Notes under the pieces: generated by a model
What the model saw: only the letters and a program-made list of their open reading frames with translations
The model's database searches: none
Told to the model about the DNA's origin: nothing
Translations under genes and position numbers: made by a program
Part shown: in pieces, positions 16,692 through 24,626 of the stretch
How the letters are laid out: each line of letters starts with the position of its first letter
Numbering within the stretch: position 1 is the stretch's first letter
DNA from: an uncultured Colwellia sp.
Lineage (GTDB): Bacteria; Pseudomonadota; Gammaproteobacteria; Enterobacterales; Alteromonadaceae
Length of the DNA stretch: 47,530 bases
Assembly (NCBI GenBank): GCA_913061365.1
Contig: CAJXUT010000002.1
Coordinates: 1 to 47,530 of the forward strand
Reading direction: 5' to 3'

Positions 16692-18269
16692 TTACGTTCC
16701 GCAAAAAGTCTGATAATACTTATCACTATCCTCTGATGTTTCTTGATACTTAGTTGTTGCTGCTATTTCCTTGTATGGCGAGCGTAATACATCCAAGAAC
16801 TCATTAACCTTATTATTAATAACCTCTTTCGTTGAGCTGGTAATAGCACTCGGGTTATGACCAATAATAGTTTCACAAAACTCTAGTATTGCTTCAACAT
16901 GATGGTTTCTCGGGATAACAACAGGATTGTTTTTTTCCATTAAACTCTCAGCCAATGGATAATAAGACTGCTGAATACCACTTTGAGTTGTACTTTTCAG
17001 TGTTTCTTCCTGAGCCAACACAACTAACCACTGCTGATACCAGTCACCTAACGTGTTTGATACTTTCTTCGCTATATTTTCATCACTTAAAGACTTGGTT
17101 AATTGTAAGAAGGTTTTTGTATAGTCTAAATTTTCTGATTGCATTGTAGCTAATAAATTACTAATAAGTGATTTATTAGCTACACCATTGTTAATCCCTA
17201 ATTTCTTACCATACATAGTAAAATATGCATCATCAAATTTGTGACTATATTGATGAATTAGATGCTCAACTTTATTGAGTGCCTGCTGCTCTTGCTCGCT
17301 TTTAGACAGACTTTTATCTGCTATATCGATTAATAACGGCATTAAACAATCAGCCAACCTAGCCATATTCCAATGAGCTATTTTTCCTTGGTTACCAAAA
17401 GCATAACGCCCATATTCATCAATAGAGCTAAACACTTTATTTTCATCATAGACACCTAACATAGCACAAGGGCCAAAATCGATGGTTTCGCCACAAATAG
17501 CGGTATTATCTGTATTCATCACCCCATGAATAAAACCAATGCGTAACCACTCAACAATTAAGTTTATCTGTTTATCAATAGCGCATGATAAAAAGGATAA
17601 TATACCTTGTTCCGATGATAACGGTTCATCGGTATCATTTTCTATCTCAGGAAAATGGCGCTTAATGCTGTAATCCACTAACGCTTTTAGCGAAGTTATA
17701 TCACCTCTAGCGGCAAAATATTGGAAAGTACCAACCCTTATATGACTATCAGCAACTCGTGTAACAACGGCTCCAGATTTTGCTAAGCCCCTATGAATAG
17801 TCTCTCCGGTGATAACCACAGATAAACATCGAGAAGTAGGAACTCCTAGAGCAAACAATGCTTCGCTCATGATATATTCTCGCAAAGCTGGCGCTAAGGC
17901 ACACTTTCCATCACCTCGTCTTGAAAATTTTGTCTGACCAGAACCTTTCAGTTGAATATCTCGGTGCTTATTATTTTTATCTATAACTTCACCAAGTAAA
18001 TGTGCTCTTCCATCACCTAATTGTGGATTAAAGTGCCCAAATTGATGGCCAGAATAAGCTAACGCAATTGATTCAGCACCTTCAGGCAACTTGCTACCAG
18101 AAAAATATTGAGATAGTAAACACTTATCTGACTGTAACTCTTCAGATATAAATAAATCATCAGCTAATGGCTTATTCCATAAAAGTAGTTCTGGTGCAGG
18201 AGATTTTTGCGGTAAACACCGCTGAAAAAATGCCTGCCCTAAATTGATATATGTATTAGAAAATTTCAT
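16692..18269 (-). CDS. selO: Protein adenylyltransferase SelO (YdiU/UPF0061)
   Basis: A pseudokinase-fold enzyme that transfers AMP from ATP to protein Ser, Thr and Tyr. Recognised by ALAYSGHQFGHFNPQLGDGRAHLLGE, then QLKGSGQTKFSRRGDGKCALAPALREYI, MNTDNTAICGETIDFGPCAMLG and the ending FCGT, where eukaryotic relatives carry Sec. The metal-binding DNT and DFGP segments are kept, so activity is likely. It is 525 residues, slightly longer than E. coli YdiU (478). It lies 39 bases downstream of putP on the same strand and is probably co-transcribed. In E. coli the family is linked to oxidative stress through glutaredoxin AMPylation. Confidence 0.93.
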   Translation of the reverse strand: MKFSNTYINLGQAFFQRCLPQKSPAPELLLWNKPLADDLFISEELQSDKCLLSQYFSGSKLPEGAESIALAYSGHQFGHFNPQLGDGRAHLLGEVIDKNNKHRDIQLKGSGQTKFSRRGDGKCALAPALREYIMSEALFALGVPTSRCLSVVITGETIHRGLAKSGAVVTRVADSHIRVGTFQYFAARGDITSLKALVDYSIKRHFPEIENDTDEPLSSEQGILSFLSCAIDKQINLIVEWLRIGFIHGVMNTDNTAICGETIDFGPCAMLGVYDENKVFSSIDEYGRYAFGNQGKIAHWNMARLADCLMPLLIDIADKSLSKSEQEQQALNKVEHLIHQYSHKFDDAYFTMYGKKLGINNGVANKSLISNLLATMQSENLDYTKTFLQLTKSLSDENIAKKVSNTLGDWYQQWLVVLAQEETLKSTTQSGIQQSYYPLAESLMEKNNPVVIPRNHHVEAILEFCETIIGHNPSAITSSTKEVINNKVNEFLDVLRSPYKEIAATTKYQETSEDSDKYYQTFCGT

Positions 18270-18308
18270 TTATTAAGCCTATATTACTTAGAATTCATCA
18301 TCGGTATT

Positions 18309-19796
18309 TTAAGCGTGATGAGTTAACATTTCATCATGTTTGGCTAGAATAGTTTCATCATTTTGCGGATACAAAGTACTAACAACATAAATAACAACAG
18401 AGCATAAAACAAAACCCGGCACTATTTCATACATTAAAGAACTTAATGATTGTCCATCAATCGTTATAGGAATATAAATCCACAGTAATACCGTTGCAGC
18501 ACCGGTTAACATACCTAATAAAGCACCATTCCTAGTCATTTTGCTCCAATATAAACTGCCAATAATAACGGGACCAAAAGCTGCCCCAAAACCAGCCCAT
18601 GCATTACTCACTAAGGAAAGTATTGAACTATCTCGATCATACGCTAGATAAATGGCAACAAAAGCAACCATAGCTACAGAAACACGTCCTACAAGCACTT
18701 GCTGCTTATCACTTGCACTCTTATGCAAAAAGGTTTTATAAAGATCTTCTGTTAACGAACTTGAAGTAACAAGCAATTGCGAAGAAATAGTACTCATTAT
18801 CGCCGCTAGTATTGCTGCTAATAAAAAACCAGCAATGAGCGGACTAAATAGTATTTGCGATAAAACGATGAATATTGTCTCAGGATCAGCTAATATCAAA
18901 TTTGTTTTATCAACATAAGCAATTCCCGCAAAACCTGTAGCCATTGCTCCAATCAGGGCAACTATCATCCAGCTCATGCCTATACGACGAGCCGTTGGCA
19001 TATCTTTCACATTTTTAATTGCCATGAAACGTACAATAATATGTGGCTGCCCAAAATAGCCTAATCCCCATGCCATTGACGATATAATGCCTATCACTGT
19101 TACACCGCTAAAAATGTCTAACAAGCTTGGATTAATCTGATTAATACTGGTGTTAAGTTCAGTCATCCCCCCTACTTCATTAATCGTAACAATAGGCACT
19201 AAAATTAAGGCGATAAACATAATACAACCTTGTACAAAGTCAGTCAGGCTAACGGCTAAGAATCCACCGAACAATGTATAAGCAACCACAACCCCAGCCG
19301 TTACATATAAACCAACTTCGTAATTTAATCCAAAAGAACTTTCAAAAAGCTTTCCTCCTGCCACAATGCCACTTGAGGTATAAAGGGTAAAAAATACAAT
19401 AATAACCACAGAGGAAACAATACGTAACAGTCGAGACTTATCATTAAAGCGATTTTCAAAAAAATCAGGCAAAGTAATAGAGTCATTTGCGACTTCTGTA
19501 TAAGTTCTCAGGCGAGGGGCAACAATAATATAATTTAAAAAGGCACCAATAACTAACCCTATCGCTATCCATAAACTACTCATGCCTGATATATACATAG
19601 CGCCAGGCAATCCCATTAACATCCAGCCACTCATGTCTGAGGCTCCAGCTGAAAGTGCAGCAACACTTGGACTTAAGCTTCGGCCGCCCAACATATAGCC
19701 AGAAACATCACTGGTAGATTTTTTATAGGCATAAAAGCCTATCCCTAACATAACAACAAAATAGACAGCTAAAGAAATTAACGTACCAAGTGCCAA
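18309..19796 (-). CDS. putP: Sodium/proline symporter PutP (TTG start)
   Basis: A 495-residue sodium:solute symporter with about 13 membrane helices, the size of E. coli PutP (502). Diagnostic stretches are YMLGGRSLSPSVAALSAGASDMSGWMLMGLPG (residues 34-65), the cytoplasmic loop RTYTEVANDSITLPDFFENRF, and SSQLLVTSSSLTEDLY for the second sodium site. The start codon is TTG, six bases after AAGGGGA; no ATG fits the N-terminus. No putA proline dehydrogenase gene is in the window, so proline may be taken up for catabolism elsewhere or as an osmolyte. Confidence 0.92.
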   Translation of the reverse strand: MALGTLISLAVYFVVMLGIGFYAYKKSTSDVSGYMLGGRSLSPSVAALSAGASDMSGWMLMGLPGAMYISGMSSLWIAIGLVIGAFLNYIIVAPRLRTYTEVANDSITLPDFFENRFNDKSRLLRIVSSVVIIVFFTLYTSSGIVAGGKLFESSFGLNYEVGLYVTAGVVVAYTLFGGFLAVSLTDFVQGCIMFIALILVPIVTINEVGGMTELNTSINQINPSLLDIFSGVTVIGIISSMAWGLGYFGQPHIIVRFMAIKNVKDMPTARRIGMSWMIVALIGAMATGFAGIAYVDKTNLILADPETIFIVLSQILFSPLIAGFLLAAILAAIMSTISSQLLVTSSSLTEDLYKTFLHKSASDKQQVLVGRVSVAMVAFVAIYLAYDRDSSILSLVSNAWAGFGAAFGPVIIGSLYWSKMTRNGALLGMLTGAATVLLWIYIPITIDGQSLSSLMYEIVPGFVLCSVVIYVVSTLYPQNDETILAKHDEMLTHHA

Positions 19797-19886
19797 GATA
19801 TTCCCCTTTTTAGTAGTATAAATGATGGCTTTAAACCTGCTTATTACGCTAACAAGAACTTAAGCAGAAATATACCTTAGCAATGA

Positions 19887-19926
19887 TTATTCCTCGAAAT
19901 ATTAAAAGATAATCTTCGAGGGAATC
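19887..19926. promoter_or_regulatory. Imperfect inverted repeat upstream of the EAL-HDOD gene
   Basis: CCTCGAA (19892-19898) pairs with TTCGAGG (19915-19921); flanking GATT/AATC extends the stem with one bulge on each side. It sits between divergent putP and the EAL-HDOD gene. Operator or leader hairpin; no regulator can be named. Confidence 0.3.
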
Positions 19927-19994
19927 TTGCATCTTTAACAAGAACAGGTATATTTATTAGTAATTGTTTTTATTATAAAGATATTGCTCAAACT

Positions 19995-21215
19995 ATGTAC
20001 TTTTATGCCGCTAGACAGCCTATTTTAGACGCAAACAAAAATCTCTATGCTTACGAATTACTTTTTCGCGATAGCATCGATAATGTGTTTCCTGAAATTG
20101 ATGGCGATGAAGCAACCAGTAAAATGATTGAAGCAAGCAAGTTCAATATGGGCATTAGTGATTTTACAGGCAGCAAACCTGCTTTTATAAACTTCACGCT
20201 AGAAACCTTAGTCCAAGGTTATCCAGAAATGCTTACAAACGAAGAAGTAGTGGTTGAAATACTAGAAACAATAAAACCCGGTAAAAAGCTATTAAATTTA
20301 TGTAAAGACTTACATGCTAAAGGTTATATTATTGCACTAGATGATTATGAGCACCAAAGTGTTTGGTCTCACTTTTATCCCTATATTAAAATGATTAAAA
20401 TCGATATTCAGCAAACCAGTTTTGAAGAAATTAAGGTCATTATCGAAGCAATTAAAGATTACCCTCATATCGATTTATTAGCAGAAAAAGTAGAAACCCA
20501 CGCAGAATATAATCAATCACTACAGTTTGGTTTCAAATATTTCCAAGGGTTCTTTTTCGCAAAACCTGAAATGGTTAAAGCAAGAAACCTATCGCCATCG
20601 CAACTCGCTATGGCCGAGCTATTGTATGAAACATCTAAACCAGAGTTAGATTTATCAAGCATAACGAGTGTTTTTGAACGGGATGTTTCTTTATCTTATA
20701 AATTATTACGCTATGCAAATTCAGCAATGTTTAGAAGACACACTGAAATATCTACCATCAAACAAGCACTGGTTATGCTTGGCTCAAGTGAATTAAAGCG
20801 CTTTTTAGGTTTAATGTTTGCTATTACGGCAAATCCAGACAAACCAACAGAATTAATTAAAGTAGCAATGACACGCGCTAAATTTTGTGAATTAGTTGCT
20901 AGAGATATGTCATCTCAAGTAGATGATTCAATAGCTTTTCTAACAGGGTTATTATCTATGATAGATGCCATTTTAGATGAAAAATTAGAAGTCGTACTTG
21001 ATAAACTCCCTTTAGCAGATGAAATTAAGGCGCCTCTACTTACGCGAAAAGGTGTCATGGCAGCCATCATAAAATTAGTTGAATTCATTGAGCATGCTCA
21101 ATGGGGGAAAACCAGTTTTATCATAGAAAAACTTCACTTAGACAAAGAGCAAGCAGTTAAGCATTATAATGAAGCTCTTGCATGGGCTGATGAGCAAAGC
21201 CAGTTAACAGGATAA
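19995..21215 (+). CDS. EAL-HDOD signalling protein
   Basis: A 406-residue cytoplasmic protein with an N-terminal EAL-type domain (about 1-200) and a C-terminal HDOD domain (about 205-395, SLSYKLLRYANSAMF and IKQALVMLGSSELKRFLGLM). The EAL signature reads ELL (residues 21-23). The Glu, Asn, DD and KID residues survive, but the catalytic loop DDFGTG is replaced by DDYEHQ, so it probably binds rather than hydrolyses cyclic di-GMP, or acts through HDOD. The layout matches YuxH/CdgJ-type proteins that affect motility in Vibrio. The ribosome site is weak. It is followed 29 bases later by a DUF3365 gene. Confidence 0.9.
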   Translation: MYFYAARQPILDANKNLYAYELLFRDSIDNVFPEIDGDEATSKMIEASKFNMGISDFTGSKPAFINFTLETLVQGYPEMLTNEEVVVEILETIKPGKKLLNLCKDLHAKGYIIALDDYEHQSVWSHFYPYIKMIKIDIQQTSFEEIKVIIEAIKDYPHIDLLAEKVETHAEYNQSLQFGFKYFQGFFFAKPEMVKARNLSPSQLAMAELLYETSKPELDLSSITSVFERDVSLSYKLLRYANSAMFRRHTEISTIKQALVMLGSSELKRFLGLMFAITANPDKPTELIKVAMTRAKFCELVARDMSSQVDDSIAFLTGLLSMIDAILDEKLEVVLDKLPLADEIKAPLLTRKGVMAAIIKLVEFIEHAQWGKTSFIIEKLHLDKEQAVKHYNEALAWADEQSQLTG

Positions 21216-21244
21216 CCACTTTTAATTACATATCAGGAACGAAA

Positions 21245-21826
21245 ATGTACCATAAAAAAAAGAATACCTTACTTTTATCAATAATTAGTCCCGTTTTATT
21301 TTTTTCATCATTTACTTCTTTGGCGCAAACAGCAGATATTCCAGCACTCAAAGCAGAAGCAATAACTATTGTTAAGCAATTTGGCGGTACGTTAAAGCCA
21401 CAATTAAAGAAAGCACTTTCTGAAGGAGGGGTGTTAAAAGCAATTGAAGTCTGCTCAGTAAAAGCTCCTCAAATAGCAAAACAGCTTAGCTCATCGACTC
21501 AATGGCAAGTAAAACGCGTTAGCCTAAAAGCTCGCAATCACCCGAATGCAATCCCCAACGCATGGGAAAAATCAGTACTTGAAGAGTTTAATACCAGACA
21601 ACAGCAAGGTGAAAGCGCTAAAAAAATGGCTAAAGCTGCAGTTGTTAAAGATGAATTTCGCTTTATGAAAGCACAAGGCACTGGGCAACTTTGTTTAACA
21701 TGCCATGGGAGTGAACTTACAGCGGAAACTAAAGCAGCCTTGAAAAAGCATTACCCAAATGATCAGGCAACAAATTATTCACTAGGACAAATTAGAGGCG
21801 CTTTTAGTTTAACTAAACAACTTTAA
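21245..21826 (+). CDS. Periplasmic DUF3365 (Tll0287-like) haem-binding protein
   Basis: A 193-residue exported protein: signal peptide ending SLAQ (residues 1-28), the conserved ECSVKAPQIA-type segment around residues 68-78, the KRVSLKARNHPNA motif and a c-type haem site CLTCH (C150, C153, H154). DUF3365 proteins bind haem in a PAS-like fold and may sense redox state or gas. The ribosome site AGGA is well placed before the ATG. It is probably co-transcribed with the EAL-HDOD gene; whether it passes a signal to that cytoplasmic protein is unknown. Confidence 0.88.
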   Translation: MYHKKKNTLLLSIISPVLFFSSFTSLAQTADIPALKAEAITIVKQFGGTLKPQLKKALSEGGVLKAIEVCSVKAPQIAKQLSSSTQWQVKRVSLKARNHPNAIPNAWEKSVLEEFNTRQQQGESAKKMAKAAVVKDEFRFMKAQGTGQLCLTCHGSELTAETKAALKKHYPNDQATNYSLGQIRGAFSLTKQL

Positions 21827-21851
21827 ATCAAAGCTAAAGAAAAATTAATCT

Positions 21852-21887
21852 ATTATAAATTCCGAGTATTACTTTGGAATTTATAAT
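21852..21887. terminator. 12-bp AT-rich hairpin between convergent genes
   Basis: ATTATAAATTCC pairs perfectly with GGAATTTATAAT around 12 bases, between the DUF3365 gene and the end of galE. There is no strong T tract, but its place between convergent genes suggests a two-way terminator. Confidence 0.5.
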
Positions 21888-21898
21888 ATGTTTATTGA

Positions 21899-22909
21899 TT
21901 AAAACCCTTCAGGATTTTCTGACTGCCAACGCCAAGTATCTGCAATCATTGTATGTAGATTTCGGGTAGCTTGCCAGCCCAGTAATTCACCAGCTAAATC
22001 AGCATTTGCATAAACAGTAGCTAAATCCCCTGCACGTCTTGGTACGATTTTATAAGGGATATTTTGGCCACTAATACCTTTAAAAGTATTGACAATTTCT
22101 AAGACTGAAGTGCCGTTCCCTGTGCCTAAATTAATCGCTTGGCAACCAGATATTTTATCTAAGTTTTGTAGTGCTTTAACATGACCTTGAGCTAAATCAA
22201 CCACATGAATATAGTCACGTACACCAGTCCCATCTACCGTGTCATAATCATCACCAAACACCTGTAATTGTGCTAGTTTACCTACAGCTACTTGCGCAAC
22301 ATAAGGTAATAAATTATTTGGAATACCATTTGGATTTTCACCAATCAAACCTGATTCATGAGCACCAATAGGGTTAAAGTAACGTAAACAAGCAATAGAC
22401 CAGTCACTATCACTTTTAGCTAGGTCAAACAAAATATGTTCAACCATCAACTTGGTTTGCCCATATGGATTGGTTGCCGATGTAGGCATAGTTTCGTTAA
22501 GTGGTGAAACATTATCACCATAGACTGTTGCAGAAGAACTAAAAACGAGTTTTTTAACATTATGTGCGGCCATTACTTTAAGTAAAATAACAGTGCCCGA
22601 AACGTTATTATAATAATAACTTAGCGGTTTTTCATTCGACTCGCCAACAGCCTTATGACCTGCAAAATGAATAACGGCATCAATAGTATGTTCATTAAAC
22701 ACTTTATCCATCGCTTCATAATCACAAACATCCGCTTTAATAAATGTTACTTTTTTACTGGTTATTTTTTCAATTCTATCAAGCACTTTAGTAGAAGAGT
22801 TTGATAAATCGTCAACAATAACAATATCTTGTTCATTTGCTAACGCTTGCAACTCAACAACCGTATGGCTACCAATATAACCTGTACCACCTGTAATTAA
22901 TAAACTCAT
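21899..22909 (-). CDS. galE: UDP-glucose 4-epimerase GalE
   Basis: Interconverts UDP-glucose and UDP-galactose with bound NAD. At 336 residues it is family size (E. coli 338). The Rossmann motif GGTGYIG is at residues 7-13, catalytic Ser at SSSATVYG and the YxxxK pair at Y149/K153 (NPYGQTK), with the substrate loop RYFNPIGAHESGLIGE. Ribosome site GGGAG is seven bases from the ATG. It is the last gene of a minus-strand run cysC-DHH-galE with short gaps, unusual company that may reflect surface polysaccharide synthesis. Confidence 0.95.
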   Translation of the reverse strand: MSLLITGGTGYIGSHTVVELQALANEQDIVIVDDLSNSSTKVLDRIEKITSKKVTFIKADVCDYEAMDKVFNEHTIDAVIHFAGHKAVGESNEKPLSYYYNNVSGTVILLKVMAAHNVKKLVFSSSATVYGDNVSPLNETMPTSATNPYGQTKLMVEHILFDLAKSDSDWSIACLRYFNPIGAHESGLIGENPNGIPNNLLPYVAQVAVGKLAQLQVFGDDYDTVDGTGVRDYIHVVDLAQGHVKALQNLDKISGCQAINLGTGNGTSVLEIVNTFKGISGQNIPYKIVPRRAGDLATVYANADLAGELLGWQATRNLHTMIADTWRWQSENPEGF

Positions 22910-22942
22910 AAATAATCTCCCTCTGAGCTGATAACTTATCTT

Positions 22943-23911
22943 TTATGCGTAATATTCTGACACGCTATTAAAGAAATCGCTAAGCATTTCTTGAGGTAAT
23001 GCATTAATACCTGCTGCTGCCGCCCTTCCTCCACCAGTAGGAAAACGAGCACACAGATCACCTGCTCCTTGTTTATTTTTTAACGGAGCCCTTAAACTTA
23101 CAGTATAGCTACCATCATCATTTTTAGTTATTACCGCATGTGCTTTATTTGGTGATGCATTTGCTAACTCATTGCCAAAAACGCCACTAACTCGTCTAGC
23201 CCAAGGCTCATCAGCTAACTGAACAGCTTTACAATGCTCATTATTAAATAGCACTTCTGCATTTTTAGCTTTATCCATATCTGCTAAGTAAGCATTTTTT
23301 AGTTGGGTAAAAATAGAATTTTTTTCATATATCAGTTCAAAGGGATCTGGGTATTTCAATAGTTGTTGAAATAAATCCGCTGGATGAAAATGTAAATCCT
23401 CTACACTTCTACCATAGCCATTATAATTGATATAAACACCTAACTCACTTAACAATGATTGTTGCTCTAGCGTTAAGTTATTTTGCTTCGCTAAAATTTC
23501 AGCCGAAGCTTGCATATTATCACCAAACGCAGCGGCGACAGCCCAAGTGCAAAACTCTCCATTAAGGTAGTTATTAACTAAAAGGCTGGTACAAGTATTA
23601 GCATCGGTATCAAGTAAACTAACTAATTTTTTTGACTGTGGGATTTCACCCGTTCGATGATGATCAACATAGAATACATTGATTTCTTTTTGCAGGATTT
23701 CTACCAAAGCATCATGATTTTTTTCTAAAGATATATCAAGCACAGTTACAGATTTAGCTTTATTTACATCAACTTGTTTCAGTAAATTGATATCACGTTT
23801 CACACCAGTAATAAGTACAGGATCGTTTGGTTGCTCTATTTTTTGTGACAAGCGAAGTTGCAATAGTGCAATAATGCCATCAGCATCACCGTTAAAAACA
23901 TCAAAATGCAT
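22943..23911 (-). CDS. DHH-family phosphoesterase
   Basis: A 322-residue DHH/DHHA1 protein. It shows FNGDADGI near the N-terminus (metal-binding Asp pair, D9 and D11), YVDHHRTGE (DHH at 83-85), TDANTCTSLL and the C-terminal GGGRAAAAGIN, where most relatives have GGGH. These place it among nucleotide or oligoribonucleotide phosphoesterases. The substrate is not certain: by position after cysC, 3'-phosphoadenosine 5'-phosphate (PAP) is a reasonable guess, since DHH enzymes such as NrnA remove it, but this is inference. Ribosome site GAGG is well placed. Confidence 0.85.
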   Translation of the reverse strand: MHFDVFNGDADGIIALLQLRLSQKIEQPNDPVLITGVKRDINLLKQVDVNKAKSVTVLDISLEKNHDALVEILQKEINVFYVDHHRTGEIPQSKKLVSLLDTDANTCTSLLVNNYLNGEFCTWAVAAAFGDNMQASAEILAKQNNLTLEQQSLLSELGVYINYNGYGRSVEDLHFHPADLFQQLLKYPDPFELIYEKNSIFTQLKNAYLADMDKAKNAEVLFNNEHCKAVQLADEPWARRVSGVFGNELANASPNKAHAVITKNDDGSYTVSLRAPLKNKQGAGDLCARFPTGGGRAAAAGINALPQEMLSDFFNSVSEYYA

Positions 23912-23921
23912 AGTATTGCCT

Positions 23922-24530
23922 CTAATTATCTAATTTAATAAAGCCTTGTTCAGCCAAATAATTTACTATTTGCTGTGCACAACTTTGTATTGACTGCTCT
24001 GCCGTTTTCACATGAATTTCTGGGTTTTGTGGAACATCATAGTTTGAATCAATACCAGTGAAGTCTTTAATCTCGCCTTTACGTGCTTTTTTATATAAAC
24101 CTTTAGGATCACGCTCTTCACAAACACTTATCGGCGTATCAATATATACTTCAATAAATTCACCGGGTGCAAGTTTGTTTCTCGCATTAGCTCTATCTTC
24201 AGTAAAAGGAGAAATAAAAGCGGTAGAAACAATTAAACCTGCATCAAGAAAAAGTTTTGATACTTCACCGATTCGACGGATGTTTTCAACTCTATCTTCA
24301 TCACTAAAGCCTAAATCGCCATTTAGTCCATGTCGCACATTATCACCGTCAAGCAAATAACTATGACATCCTTGTTCAAATAATAAAGCATCTACCGCAT
24401 TAGCGACAGTTGACTTACCTGAGCCACTTAATCCGGTATACCAAAGCAAACAAGATTTTTGTTGTTTAATATCTGCGCGCTGCTCTTTCGTTATATGTTG
24501 TTCATGCCATACGGTATTTTCTGTTTTCAT
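23922..24530 (-). CDS. cysC: Adenylylsulfate kinase CysC
   Basis: Phosphorylates adenosine 5'-phosphosulfate (APS) to 3'-phosphoadenosine 5'-phosphosulfate (PAPS), the step after CysDN. At 202 residues it matches E. coli CysC (201). P-loop GLSGSGKST is at residues 33-41, then LDGDNVRHGLNGDLGFS and FISPFTEDR, IDTPISVCEERDPKGLYKKAR. It is cytoplasmic and follows the SLC13 permease gene by 96 bases on the same strand, in the order cysD-cysN-permease-cysC common in Vibrio and Alteromonadales. Confidence 0.96.
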   Translation of the reverse strand: MKTENTVWHEQHITKEQRADIKQQKSCLLWYTGLSGSGKSTVANAVDALLFEQGCHSYLLDGDNVRHGLNGDLGFSDEDRVENIRRIGEVSKLFLDAGLIVSTAFISPFTEDRANARNKLAPGEFIEVYIDTPISVCEERDPKGLYKKARKGEIKDFTGIDSNYDVPQNPEIHVKTAEQSIQSCAQQIVNYLAEQGFIKLDN

Positions 24531-24626
24531 TATTATTACTCAACTTAAATTTTGATTGAAAATATAACATGAGAGACAAATGAACAGCAGCACTCATGAA
24601 TTTATTATCTTTACAGGTGTTACTTA

